From Pseudomonas fluorescens (GTDB lineage: Bacteria; Pseudomonadota; Gammaproteobacteria; Pseudomonadales; Pseudomonadaceae): DNA of 64,000 bases. The notes below the pieces were generated by a model. That model was not told the DNA's origin, did not search any database, and was given only the letters and a program-made list of their open reading frames with translations. The stretch covers positions 5,716,501-5,780,500 of the forward strand of contig NZ_CP015225.1 of assembly GCF_001623525.1 (NCBI RefSeq), written 5' to 3'. Position numbers and translations under genes: made by a program. Below, piece after piece: positions 8,770-16,869 of the stretch (position 1 is its first letter; each line of letters opens with the position of its first letter).

Positions 8770-10178
8770 ACGTATCGCGCCTGGCCCTGGCGGTCGTCGA
8801 ACCGCACATCGAAGTCCTCAACCCATTTGATGGCAGCATCGTCGGCACCGTCGCCGACGTGTGCGCCTCGGAAGTCCCGCAACTGCTCGAGACTGGACGC
8901 AGCGGCGTAAAAGCCTGCGCCGCGCTCCCCCGTCATCGCCGCGCTAGCATCCTCGAACACGCGGCACTGAACATCGAACGCGACGCCAAAGCCTTCACCC
9001 GGCTGATCGTCGACGAAGCCGGCAAGACCCTCAAACAGGCCGAAAAAGAAGTCAAACGCTGCGTCAACACCCTCAAACTCTCCGCCGAAGAAGCCAAGCG
9101 CAACGCCGGCGAAATCGTGCCATTCGACGCCTACGAAGGCGCCGAATCGCGCCAGGGCTGGTTCACCCGCGAACCCCTGGGCCTGATCGTCGCCATCACC
9201 CCCTACAACGACCCGCTGAACCTGGTCGCCCACAAACTCGGCCCGGCCATTGCCGGCGGCAACGCCGTCATCCTGAAACCGTCCGAGCTGGCGCCGTTGT
9301 CGGCGCTCAAATTGGTCTCGTACCTGGTCGCCGCCGGCCTGCCTGAATCCGTGGTCACCGTCGCCACCGGCGGCGCGGAACTGGGCAAAGCCCTGGTCGC
9401 CGCCCGCGACGTGCGAATGATCTCCTTCACCGGCGGCTTCGTCACCGGCGAACAAATCGCCCGCACCGCCGGCCTGAAAAAACTCGCCATGGACCTCGGC
9501 GGCAACGCCCCGGTCATCGTCATGACCGACTGCAACCTCGACGCCGCCGTCGACAGCTGCCTCTCCGGCGCCTTCTGGGCCGCCGGGCAAAACTGCATCG
9601 GCACCCAACGCCTGCTCATCCACGCCCCGATCTACGCCGCCTTCCGCGAACGCTTCGTCCACCAGGCCCAAGCCCTCGTCGTCGGCAACCCACTGCTCGC
9701 CCACACCGACATCGGCCCGATGATCACCCACCAAGCCGCGCAAAACGCCGAACACGTGGTGAACGAAGCCCTGCAAGAAGGCGCCACCTTACTCTGCGGC
9801 CACCGCCGCCAAGGCGCCTGCTACGCCGCGACCGTATTGGAGAATGTCGATCATTCCAGCCGACTCTGGCGCCATGAAGCCTTCGCCCCGGTGGTGGTGT
9901 TGCAGCCGTTCGACACGTTCGATGAAGCCATTGCGTTGGCTAACGAACCTGAATACGCCCTTCACGCCGGGATCTTTACCAACGACCTCAGCACCGCGAT
10001 GAGCGCTGCACGGCGGATCGAGGCGGGCGGCGTGATGATCAACGACTCTTCGGATTTTCGGTTCGATGCGATGCCGTTTGGTGGTTCCAAGTACGGCAGT
10101 TTGGGCAGGGAAGGGGTGCGGTTTGCGTATGAGGAAATGACCCAGCCGAAGGTGGTTTGTTTGAATACGTTGGAATAA
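8766..10178 (+). CDS. NAD(P)-dependent aldehyde dehydrogenase
   Basis: A 470-residue ALDH-superfamily protein. Visible motifs: [29 protein letters not shown] near residue 143, the nucleotide-binding FTGG loop near 222, and the catalytic Cys in [10 protein letters not shown] near 277. The general-base motif reads MDLGGNAP near 245, with Asp where most family members have Glu (ELGG). It starts at GTG 8766, overlapping the homoserine dehydrogenase stop by four bases (GTGA), so the two are translationally coupled. A matching job would be oxidation of aspartate semialdehyde made by the preceding enzyme, yielding aspartate; this is inferred from coupling only. Close relatives include lactaldehyde and phosphonoacetaldehyde dehydrogenases. 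Confidence 0.85.
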   Translation: MNVSRLALAVVEPHIEVLNPFDGSIVGTVADVCASEVPQLLETGRSGVKACAALPRHRRASILEHAALNIERDAKAFTRLIVDEAGKTLKQAEKEVKRCVNTLKLSAEEAKRNAGEIVPFDAYEGAESRQGWFTREPLGLIVAITPYNDPLNLVAHKLGPAIAGGNAVILKPSELAPLSALKLVSYLVAAGLPESVVTVATGGAELGKALVAARDVRMISFTGGFVTGEQIARTAGLKKLAMDLGGNAPVIVMTDCNLDAAVDSCLSGAFWAAGQNCIGTQRLLIHAPIYAAFRERFVHQAQALVVGNPLLAHTDIGPMITHQAAQNAEHVVNEALQEGATLLCGHRRQGACYAATVLENVDHSSRLWRHEAFAPVVVLQPFDTFDEAIALANEPEYALHAGIFTNDLSTAMSAARRIEAGGVMINDSSDFRFDAMPFGGSKYGSLGREGVRFAYEEMTQPKVVCLNTLE

Positions 10179-10197
10179 CAGGTCAGGTCGTTGGCCT

Positions 10198-10221
10198 CGG
10201 GCAGGTTTGGTCACCTGCCCG
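10198..10221 (+). terminator. Probable rho-independent terminator after the aldehyde dehydrogenase
   Basis: CGGGCAGGT and ACCTGCCCG form a nine-base-pair stem with a 6-nt loop, followed by ATGCTTTTC. It sits 20 bp after the stop and closes the hom-ALDH operon. Confidence 0.7.
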
Positions 10222-10290
10222 ATGCTTTTCTGCACAAACCACACAGCCACCGCATACCCTGTGGGAGATTCTATGGTGCAGGACTACCCC

Positions 10291-11238
10291 CTAAATGCCT
10301 TTCGGTAAGTATTCGCTCTGGTTCTTCAGCAGGGCGAATACCACTCGGGCAAGCTTGCGGGCCAGTGCCACTAATGCTTCGGTTGTGCTGAGTCCCCGGG
10401 CCCTTAGTGCCTCATAAAAACCCTTCCATGCCGCTGTGCGCCTTGCCGACATCGCGGCGTTATGCATCAATCGACGGGCCTCTGGGTCACCTCGCTTAGA
10501 CAGGCAGCGGCGTCCCTTCTTTTTCCCTGAGTCCGATATACGCAGGTCTAGGCCCAGAAAAGCGATGAAGGCATCGGCATTTCTGAAATCCCCACGCTGA
10601 AACGACGTGAGCAAACGGGCACCGTTCAACAGGCCAATGCCTTCGACTTTCATGCAACGCTTGAGCTGAGCGCCCAAGCCAGCGGCTTCCAACTGCGTCT
10701 GGATTGTTTTCTCGAGCAAGATCTCCAGTCGTTGCATGGCTTTTATCTGGTTCTCAAAGGCCCTTTTGAGCAACGGTTCGTTGGACCAACTTTGCTTGAG
10801 GCTGACACGCGCCTGGACCAAGGCTGCCCGACGTCGGAAGAGGCTTATAAGCCGGCAATACAAGGGCGATGGCGGGGTCCACGGGTGCAACTGGTGGCCT
10901 TCGTTGTTCAAGTAGCGAGCCAACAACCGAGCATCCAGCGCATCGGTTTTAGCGCGAACTTTCACACCTTTGCGGTAATGGCTGAGCTCGTAGCCGCCGA
11001 TCATGTAGATCACACAGCCTTTCGCATAAGCCAGGTCGGCGAATTCCTGATGATAGATATTGGTGGCTTCGATGGCGACATCCACTGGCGCGGACAACTC
11101 CTTGAGCCACTTTTTGATCGCTGCCTTGGTGTTGGGGATCGCTTCCAGTCGATCTGTTTCTGCGTGATAAATCACCAACTCATCTTTGGCGACATCAACA
11201 CCCACGATCGGCTTTGCGACAGAAACCGGCATTGCCAT
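10291..11238 (-). CDS. IS110-family transposase (DEDD recombinase)
   Basis: A 315-residue serine-dependent recombinase with the RuvC-like N-terminal domain: Asp in VGVDVAKDE, Glu in VAIEATNIYH, and the two Asp of AKTDALDARLLARY. The C-terminal Tnp domain shows GIGLLNGARLLTS near residue 195, FIAFLGLDLRISDSG near 225 holding the family's Ser-Gly, and KRGDPEARRLMHNAAMSA. All catalytic positions are present and the frame is intact, so it looks active. It starts at ATG 11238 behind a good GGAGG; ATG 11232 is an alternative. It acts with the bridge RNA of its own 5' end. Confidence 0.93.
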   Translation of the reverse strand: MAMPVSVAKPIVGVDVAKDELVIYHAETDRLEAIPNTKAAIKKWLKELSAPVDVAIEATNIYHQEFADLAYAKGCVIYMIGGYELSHYRKGVKVRAKTDALDARLLARYLNNEGHQLHPWTPPSPLYCRLISLFRRRAALVQARVSLKQSWSNEPLLKRAFENQIKAMQRLEILLEKTIQTQLEAAGLGAQLKRCMKVEGIGLLNGARLLTSFQRGDFRNADAFIAFLGLDLRISDSGKKKGRRCLSKRGDPEARRLMHNAAMSARRTAAWKGFYEALRARGLSTTEALVALARKLARVVFALLKNQSEYLPKGI

Positions 11239-11444
11239 TGAAAATCCTCCGGGCTAAGGTTTGAACACTTGAAGGGTTCACCCAGAGGCGCAGGCTTGTT
11301 CCTATCGTCGGTCTAGGCCAGATGCATTCTTTATCGGCGCTTGGGTGAAAGGAGGAGGGGTGAAATCTCCCACGGTCTGTACTGCGGCTAACAGTCAGAA
11401 TCGAGCTTTGTCCCTCCTCCTCCCTTCAAGTCCTACCATACAAG
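11239..11444 (-). ncRNA. Putative bridge RNA of the IS110 element
   Basis: On the minus strand, GGAGGAGGG (complement of 11412-11420) pairs with CCCTCCTCC (complement of 11351-11359) to close a ~50-nt loop. Inside the loop are AAGCTCG (complement of 11402-11408), identical to the left target half, and GTGGGAG (complement of 11367-11373), the reverse complement of the right target half CTCCCAC. This is the left/right target-guide arrangement known from IS621 bridge RNA. A second, weaker loop toward the transposase has AAAGAAT (11326-11332) and ACAAG (11295-11299) resembling the donor ends. RNA ends are not determined. Confidence 0.75.
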
Positions 11445-11467
11445 CGAGCTTGCTCGCGATAGCGATA
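11445..11467. repeat. Right half of the REP split by the IS110 element
   Basis: CGAGCTTGCTCGCGATAGCG continues directly from the GTGGGAG at 10261-10267 when the element is removed. The same intact sequence is found at 13309-13339 and 56161-56189. Confidence 0.88.
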
Positions 11468-11726
11468 CACCCGTCACCCTCAGAACCGCTGACTCCCCGC
11501 CTTGTTGAGCTTTGCGCGCGACGCCCAAGCTCAGTCGACCAATCCCTCTATGCATTACTTCCACCTGTTGCCAGTTACGCAAGCTTTCCACTGCATAGCG
11601 GCCAAGAGCACCGAGCGTGACGGCAACGTCGTCGATCTTCCCACGAACTAACTTCTGCAAACGCTCAAGGCTGAAACGTATCAGCTTCAAGAAAAAACCA
11701 AATTATGCACAAATGCATTTTTTTGC

Positions 11727-11754
11727 TTGACCCGCATGCATGAGCCTATATAAG
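11727..11754 (+). promoter_or_regulatory. Candidate sigma-70 promoter of levansucrase
   Basis: TTGACC (11727-11732) and TATAAG (11749-11754) are 16 bp apart in an AT-rich stretch 78 bp upstream of the levansucrase start. Nearby ATGCAC/ATGCAT words (11705-11741) form short palindromes that could be operator sites. A GAGG at 11819-11822 is the ribosome binding site. In P. syringae some levansucrase paralogues depend on a phage-derived promoter element; whether this region is homologous needs an alignment. Confidence 0.55.
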
Positions 11755-11831
11755 GTGGCCTCACTGTATGCGCATCCAGTACTTCTAAAGCATCATTTAT
11801 TTGAATCCATTCATGGACGAGGTATTACCTT

Positions 11832-13106
11832 ATGAAAACCACCACTGAAAAATTCGGTGTAACCCCCCATCAACCCAGCCTCTGGACCCGCGCTGATGCG
11901 CTGAAAGTCCGGGCGGACGATCCCACCACCACGCAGCCGCTGGTCAGCGCGGATTTCCCGGTACTGAACAACGACGTGTTCATCTGGGACACCATGCCCC
12001 TGCGCGACTTGGACGGTAACGTGACGTCCGTCGATGGCTGGTCGGTGATCTTCACCCTGACGGCCGATCGTCATCCAAACGACCCGGCGTACCTTGATGA
12101 GGACGGCAACTACGACATCCTCCGCGATTGGAACGATCGTCACGGTCGAGCAAAGATGTACTACTGGTTTTCTCGTACCGGCAAGAACTGGGAATTCGGT
12201 GGCCGCGTGATGGCCGAAGGCGTTTCGCCGACCGCTCGCGAATGGGCCGGCACCCCGATTCTGTTGAACGACCGAGGTGAAGTGGACCTGTATTACACCG
12301 CCGTCACCCCAGGCGCGACCATCGTCAAGGTGCGCGGTCGGGTCGTGACCACTGAACATGGTGTCAGCATGGTCGGCTTCGAGAAGGTCAAGCCGCTGTT
12401 CGAGGCCGACGGCAAGATGTACCAGACCGAAGCCCAAAACGCCTTCTGGGGTTTCCGCGACCCATGGCCTTTCCGCGACCCGAAAGATGGCAAGCTGTAC
12501 ATGCTGTTCGAGGGCAACGTGGCCGGTGAGCGCGGCTCGCACAAAGTGGGCGAGGCCGAAATCGGCGACGTGCCACCGGGTTATGAAGATGTCGGCAACT
12601 CGCGCTTCCAGACCGCCTGCGTTGGCATCGCCGTGGCCCGCGACGCAGACGGTGACGACTGGGAAATGTTGCCGCCACTGCTGACCGCCGTGGGCGTCAA
12701 CGACCAGACCGAACGCCCGCACTTCGTGTTCCAGGATGGCAAGTACTACCTGTTCACGATCAGCCACACCTTCACCTACGCCGACGGTGTGACCGGGCCG
12801 GACGGCGTGTACGGTTTCGTCGCGGACTCGCTGTTCGGCCCCTACGTGCCGCTCAACGGTTCCGGCCTGGTGCTGGGCAACCCGTCCTCCCAGCCATTCC
12901 AGACCTACTCGCACTACGTGATGCCAAACGGCCTGGTGACCTCCTTTATCGACAGCGTACCGACCGACGAAACCGGCACGCAGATTCGTGTGGGTGGCAC
13001 CGAGGCGCCAACGGTGGGCATGAAAATAAAAGGGCAGCAGACGTTTGTGGTGGCCGAGTACGACTATGGGTACATTCCGCCGATGCTCGACGTTACGCTT
13101 AAGTAA
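11832..13106 (+). CDS. lsc: Levansucrase (glycoside hydrolase family 68)
   Basis: A 424-residue GH68 enzyme that splits sucrose and transfers fructose to growing levan (beta-2,6-fructan). The catalytic triad is visible: nucleophile Asp53 in WDTMPLRD, transition-state stabiliser Asp210 in the first RDP of [10 protein letters not shown], and acid/base Glu294 in QTERPH. Length and motifs match P. syringae Lsc proteins. There is no N-terminal signal peptide, as in other Gram-negative levansucrases exported without a cleaved leader. It stands alone between an IS110 element and a DUF6124 gene, with its own promoter. No levanase or sucrose uptake genes are next to it. Confidence 0.95.
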   Translation: MKTTTEKFGVTPHQPSLWTRADALKVRADDPTTTQPLVSADFPVLNNDVFIWDTMPLRDLDGNVTSVDGWSVIFTLTADRHPNDPAYLDEDGNYDILRDWNDRHGRAKMYYWFSRTGKNWEFGGRVMAEGVSPTAREWAGTPILLNDRGEVDLYYTAVTPGATIVKVRGRVVTTEHGVSMVGFEKVKPLFEADGKMYQTEAQNAFWGFRDPWPFRDPKDGKLYMLFEGNVAGERGSHKVGEAEIGDVPPGYEDVGNSRFQTACVGIAVARDADGDDWEMLPPLLTAVGVNDQTERPHFVFQDGKYYLFTISHTFTYADGVTGPDGVYGFVADSLFGPYVPLNGSGLVLGNPSSQPFQTYSHYVMPNGLVTSFIDSVPTDETGTQIRVGGTEAPTVGMKIKGQQTFVVAEYDYGYIPPMLDVTLK

Positions 13107-13239
13107 TAGCAATACAGGGGTTTCAGGCAGCGGGTTTGAGGTCGATGACAAAACCGTTGTGGATATGATCGAGATATCCCGCTTGATTCATTGCGATGTT
13201 GGTCGCGAGCCCCGTTGAACAACGAGGAGTAACACTGCT

Positions 13240-13273
13240 TCGCGACTGGCTGCATGGATGCAGCCGGTCGCGA
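13240..13273. other. Near-perfect 16-bp inverted repeat downstream of levansucrase
   Basis: TCGCGACTGGCTGCAT and ATGCAGCCGGTCGCGA face each other across GG with one mismatch, 134 bp after the levansucrase stop. There is no U-tract, so it is not a classic terminator. It could be an RNA hairpin, a protein-binding palindrome or a remnant of a mobile element. The rest of 13107-13700 holds a REP (13309-13339) and the DUF6124 leader. Confidence 0.5.
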
Positions 13274-13308
13274 ATGCATTTCCCTGCGACGTATGTACAC
13301 AAGCGCCT

Positions 13309-13339
13309 CTGTGGGAGCGAGCTTGCTCGCGATAGCGGT
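13309..13339 (+). repeat. REP element
   Basis: An intact TGTGGGAGCGAGCTTGCTCG...GATAGCGG copy, the same family that the IS110 element interrupted upstream. Confidence 0.85.
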
Positions 13340-13501
13340 GCATCCGCAACATTCCGGCCAGTTGTTTATCGTGACTCCACGAGACTAGCCGCGACCGACA
13401 TCGCCTTGCGCCATTGCCTACAACTACGCCAGAATCCGCCGGCTTGTGCGTCTTGGGTCACGTCGGTAGTTTGGGTCCTGTCACTGCTCATCAGTGATCG
13501 G

Positions 13502-13663
13502 GTTTAGTCGCCCAGGGTGAAACAGGTTGTGCAAGGCGTCATCCAGTCAGGATTCCCATCCTGCACTTGATGGTGGCTGTGCGCAGGGCGTCCTCGGACG
13601 CGCCGGTTTCTTGTTTCCCCGGTCGACTAACCTGCGTACAGCTGCCTCCCATCGTTTAGTCGC
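13502..13663 (+). promoter_or_regulatory. Leader with repeated GTTTAGTCGC boxes ahead of the DUF6124 gene
   Basis: GTTTAGTCGC occurs at 13502-13511 and again at 13654-13663, with a related GGTCGACTAAC at 13621-13631 between them. The second box ends 36 bp before the start codon. The spacing and exact repetition suggest protein-binding or RNA structure rather than chance. No function is known to me. Confidence 0.4.
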
Positions 13664-13699
13664 GAGAGGGTGATGGCTCCAACTACAGGAAGCAAGACA

Positions 13700-14059
13700 A
13701 TGGCAAAAGATACTCCGAACCCCCCTGATACGAACGAACACGTCTCCCGTGCTCAGTCTGCCCGCAACAAGAAAATCGACGACGCTGCCACGCGAGCGTT
13801 GGATTACTACCTGAAGCCTAAGCCTAAGAGCGAAACGTCTGACAAGTCGGACTCCATTTTACGGATTGACCCTGGGGTTGATTCTGAGTGTTTGCTTGCC
13901 AATCTCAGTGAAAACCTGGCTTCGGCCAATGCCATGATCAATGATTTGGCATTTGGTCTTGAGGGAACACGACGGCATTTTGCGTTGGGGATTTTGCAGG
14001 TGATTGAGGTGAGTGAGCTGTTGGCGAATCGGGCTTTGGATATTGTTGAGGTAAGGTAG
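13700..14059 (+). CDS. DUF6124-type small Pseudomonas protein
   Basis: A 119-residue soluble protein starting at ATG 13700 (AGGAAG just upstream). It has a hydrophilic, disordered-looking N-terminus (NPPDTNEHVSRAQSARNKK), a Lys/Ser-rich linker and a helical C-terminal half with SECLLANLSENLASANAMI and HFALGILQVIEVSELLANRAL. The layout matches the small DUF6124-like proteins that occur in several copies per genome in the P. fluorescens group, whose function is unknown. It has its own leader and a strong terminator, so it is a single-gene unit. Confidence 0.65.
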   Translation: MAKDTPNPPDTNEHVSRAQSARNKKIDDAATRALDYYLKPKPKSETSDKSDSILRIDPGVDSECLLANLSENLASANAMINDLAFGLEGTRRHFALGILQVIEVSELLANRALDIVEVR

Positions 14060-14086
14060 AGCGGGGCGTTAACTGCCTTCTGGCGT

Positions 14087-14117
14087 AAAAAAGGTCTTGC
14101 TTGGCAAGACCTTTTTT
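14087..14117. terminator. Strong bidirectional rho-independent terminator
   Basis: AAAAAAGGTCTTGC pairs perfectly with GCAAGACCTTTTTT across a TTG loop. It terminates the DUF6124 gene and can also serve the restriction operon arriving from the other side. Confidence 0.92.
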
Positions 14118-14186
14118 ACGGGGGGCTTGAAATAGCGGCGACATGTAAATGTATGCACTTTAAAGATTAGTCCATCCTATTCTCAG

Positions 14187-14960
14187 TTATAGGGATTCAA
14201 TAGTGATCCCTTCCTTGTAATTCGTTTTTTCGCGGTAAGCGATGACGTAGCCCGGAAGAGCTGTGATTTGCCAGTTGGGGCCGAGCGCTGTCTTGACCCT
14301 CCGAAGAATGTTCAAAACAGTGTCCGAGTCGTTGGGTAGATGCACCTGTGCGGCGACTAGGTCAGGATGTGGGCTTTTTGATTTAGCAGTTTCGCCTTCA
14401 AATCTAATATTGTAAGCAAGCTGCTCCTTTAGCTGGCTTAGCACTTCTGCTGCTGAGGCCATTCCATTTTTTGTGCCCAGATCAACTACCAAATCGAGAT
14501 CAATGGGGTAGCTCTTATCGAAATGACCAGCTTTAAGTACTGTATGGTCACGGTTTCGGCCCGGGTCATTAGAGCCGAAGCCGCTAAGATTCCAGATTGG
14601 TGGGGTAAGCCCATTCTTGTAGTGTTTGATCAGCAGCTCTTCGAGATCCATTGCTGTGAATACAAAGACCCGCACAGCCTTGAATCCGATGGTGTCATGA
14701 GAAAGGTTGCGTCGTGATTGAATCTTATTTGCGTGACGTAGCAATCGCGCACGAAGCCCTGCTTGAGCATCGGTTTTCCCGATGTATACCAGCGATCCAT
14801 TAAAAAAAAGCTGATATACGCCTTGGGCGTCATCAATACTTTGGACAGTGGCTGCATCTAGGGGCCCTTCGGGCATGTCGTCGAATAGCTTCACTAGCTG
14901 GCTAAGTAGCGCAGATGGTAGGTCGAATTCCAATTCTTCGAAGCATTGACGAGTAGGCAT
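14187..14960 (-). CDS. Eco29kI-family type II restriction endonuclease (GIY-YIG nuclease)
   Basis: A 257-residue protein. The GIY-YIG core appears as GVYQLFFNGSLVYIGKT near residues 47-63, followed by GLRARLLRH (catalytic Arg and His region), a Glu in MDLEELLIKHY near 108 and an Asn in PIWNLSGFGSNDPGR near 122. This order fits Eco29kI, the GIY-YIG type II enzyme that cuts CCGCGG. The C-terminal third is not recognised and may be family-specific. It lies 55 bp downstream of a cytosine methyltransferase on the same strand, the cognate pair. Specificity for CCGCGG is an inference from family and should be tested. Confidence 0.8.
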   Translation of the reverse strand: MPTRQCFEELEFDLPSALLSQLVKLFDDMPEGPLDAATVQSIDDAQGVYQLFFNGSLVYIGKTDAQAGLRARLLRHANKIQSRRNLSHDTIGFKAVRVFVFTAMDLEELLIKHYKNGLTPPIWNLSGFGSNDPGRNRDHTVLKAGHFDKSYPIDLDLVVDLGTKNGMASAAEVLSQLKEQLAYNIRFEGETAKSKSPHPDLVAAQVHLPNDSDTVLNILRRVKTALGPNWQITALPGYVIAYREKTNYKEGITIESL

Positions 14961-15015
14961 AAGCTCTCCATGTTTCGAGAGATTATGCCTATTTCTTTTG
15001 TGTATCGAAAGGTTG

Positions 15016-16185
15016 CTAGCCTTGTCCTGCTAATGCCGCAGCTACAGATGAAGCTACGACCTCAGCTAACCGAACCGGTACGGCATTTCCTAGTTGCTTC
15101 ATCGTGTCGGACCACGATCCGTGGAAAACATAGTCGTCCGGGAATGTCTGGATCCTTGCTGCCTCCCGAACGGTGAAGTAGCGTACGCTGCCATCGGTAC
15201 GAACTAGCATGTTTTCGCCGCCAGGGACGCCATGATTACCCGCCTTTAGGGTTTTGGCTGGCTCATCTAAAGGGCTGCCAGTATGACCTGGATATGACCT
15301 GGCGCCAGGGTTGAATGTGTGGTTTGGCACCGGCAGCAGAGTTGGTTGCTCCGGGTCCGGAAGGCCTGCGATTGCGTCTCGCACCGTCGTCCATCGACGC
15401 AGCCTAGCCCGAGTTTCCAAAGACGCTGCTAGTAGAGATATGCGCTTGGCAAGTTTCTCTGGAGGGCGAGGCCTACCGCGTGACCGTATTCTGTGCTCTT
15501 CCCAATATGTACCTGTGACCCATTTTGAGATGAGCAGCTCATCTTCGGAGTGCGTAGGCTCAGGAAAGGACCATTGAATCCCTAAGTCAGCCCTGAACCC
15601 TACGAGGAATACCCGTTCTCGCTTTTGAGGAACACCGTAGTCGGCAGCGTTCAGAAGTCGAAACACCACGTGATAGGTGGGTTTCACTTTTCCTGATGTG
15701 TGCAGCCCTTCCAGGCGCGAAAGATGTTCGGTCCAAGTTTCGCCATGTCGTCTAGCAATTTCTGGGTAGCTGAGCTGAAGGTAAACGTATTCAAAGTAGC
15801 TAGCGAAGCTCTGACGTAAGAGTCCTTTTACATTTTCGAAAATGAAAGCGCGTGGCTTGGTCTCACGAACTGCCTGAACTGCTGTGGGGAACATGTCCCT
15901 TTCATCCAGGTTGCCTGCGTGTTTTCCACCAAGAGAGAAAGGCTGGCAAGGTGGGCCGCCGGAGATTACCTCTACGCCACCGGCGTATGGTGTGAAATCG
16001 AATGTCCGCGCATCCCCTTCATAAAGAAGGAAATCCTGACCCGCCTCGACGTAGTGAGCCTGGTTGTCGCGAATGGTTTGGCAGGCATCGTCATTCCATT
16101 CAATAACGGCCGAATGCTGGAAACCCGCCCGGGTCATGCCCATGGCAAGCCCGCCTGCGCCAGCAAATAATTCGATGCTACTCAT
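15016..16185 (-). CDS. DNA (cytosine-5-)-methyltransferase
   Basis: The call is a 389-residue C5 methyltransferase with all main motifs in order: I (FAGAGGLAMGM), IV (GGPPCQPFS with the catalytic Cys), VI (FENVKGLL), VIII (GVPQKRERVFLVG), a target-recognition region around residues 215-310, and X (MKQLGNAVPVRLAE). The start at 16185 matches the family N-terminus (MSSIELFAGAGG) and overlaps the preceding HTH gene by eight bases (ATGAGTAG). The longer frame upstream is rejected. It methylates the site of the adjacent Eco29kI-like nuclease (inference) and generates the deamination risk that the nearby Vsr repairs. Confidence 0.92.
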   Translation of the reverse strand: MSSIELFAGAGGLAMGMTRAGFQHSAVIEWNDDACQTIRDNQAHYVEAGQDFLLYEGDARTFDFTPYAGGVEVISGGPPCQPFSLGGKHAGNLDERDMFPTAVQAVRETKPRAFIFENVKGLLRQSFASYFEYVYLQLSYPEIARRHGETWTEHLSRLEGLHTSGKVKPTYHVVFRLLNAADYGVPQKRERVFLVGFRADLGIQWSFPEPTHSEDELLISKWVTGTYWEEHRIRSRGRPRPPEKLAKRISLLAASLETRARLRRWTTVRDAIAGLPDPEQPTLLPVPNHTFNPGARSYPGHTGSPLDEPAKTLKAGNHGVPGGENMLVRTDGSVRYFTVREAARIQTFPDDYVFHGSWSDTMKQLGNAVPVRLAEVVASSVAAALAGQG

Positions 16186-16489
16186 TCGGGTCCTCGATGG
16201 TCTGGCTGAAGGCAAGAGGGGCCTGAGGGCTTCCGCCAAATTTGCCTTCTACCCCAGCGCCCCGTGGCTTCTTGGGCGCGATATCAATGCGCGAAAGCGC
16301 TTTTTTGAAGTCCAATTGGTATTCCGCCATCTCTGCCATCAAGGCTGCTATGACTGCTAGATGAGATGGGACTCCACCGCGTATAGAGCAGTTTGTGATC
16401 GAGTTAGGGTTCATTCCCAGTAACCCGGCAAACTCTTTTACGCTGATAGCGGCCTTCCCTAGCTGGCGTTGAAATTCTTCATAGGTCAT
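16178..16489 (-). CDS. Small helix-turn-helix protein, likely controller of the restriction operon
   Basis: The product has 103 residues. The N-terminal half reads as an XRE-like HTH: EFAGLLGMNPNSITNCS near residues 19-35, with a spacing similar to phage-type and restriction controller proteins. The C-terminal half is Pro/Lys-rich without a known domain. It is the first gene of the operon and its end overlaps the methyltransferase start by eight bases, so translation is coupled. Controller proteins delay nuclease expression after entry into a new host. A palindrome-rich stretch lies just upstream and could be its operator. Confidence 0.65.
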   Translation of the reverse strand: MTYEEFQRQLGKAAISVKEFAGLLGMNPNSITNCSIRGGVPSHLAVIAALMAEMAEYQLDFKKALSRIDIAPKKPRGAGVEGKFGGSPQAPLAFSQTIEDPNE

Positions 16490-16522
16490 GGCGGCGTAGG
16501 ATACAGGTAATCAGCAGGAATC

Positions 16523-16556
16523 ACACATTTATATTCTTGTAGCACATTAATATGTG
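16523..16556. promoter_or_regulatory. Candidate operator between the restriction operon and the Z1 gene
   Basis: ACACAT (16523-16528) and an inverted CACAT-TAAT-ATGTG (16543-16556) sit in an AT-rich stretch 34-67 bp upstream of the HTH gene, where its promoter should be. Half-site repetition suits an XRE-type controller. This is read by eye only. The rest of the 380-bp gap to the Z1 start shows no further feature. Confidence 0.35.
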
Positions 16557-16869
16557 TGTTGCGTGTTCTGTCAGTTTTCCGGCTGATCGGGTGCCTTACT
16601 TAAGCTCGGCGGCAGTGCTTGTGTCTGTAGGAAATGAGGCGCTGCCTTCGAAAACAAAATGCCCTTTGGCGTGGCCAGCGTCATAAGCAACCTCCGCCCC
16701 GGATAGGTAGATCACAAGTGGTCTGGTCTAGGCGGGGCGAAGGTGACAAGCGCTGCTATTGCTGAGACCCGAAATGCGTTCTTCCATGAAAGCGCTATCC
16801 TTTGCGAACAGCTTTGTTTTGATGGCAACATGCCATTTAACTATGTCCCACCACGGAAAGAGGGTATGT

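Larger units (their letters stand above)
10268..11444 (-). mobile_element. Complete IS110-family insertion sequence inserted in a REP element
   Basis: A 1177-bp element read on the minus strand. It has no terminal inverted repeats and no long target duplication, as usual for IS110. The flanks are the two halves of a standard REP: GTGGGAG ends at 10267 on the left and CGAGCTTGCTCGCGATAGCG starts at 11445 on the right. Joined, they give the unbroken REP found elsewhere in the window. The AG dinucleotide (CT on the transposase strand) occurs at both junctions (10266-10267 and 11443-11444), matching the CT core known for IS621. A ~206-bp non-coding end precedes the transposase and only 23 bp follow it, the IS110-subgroup layout. 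Confidence 0.9.
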
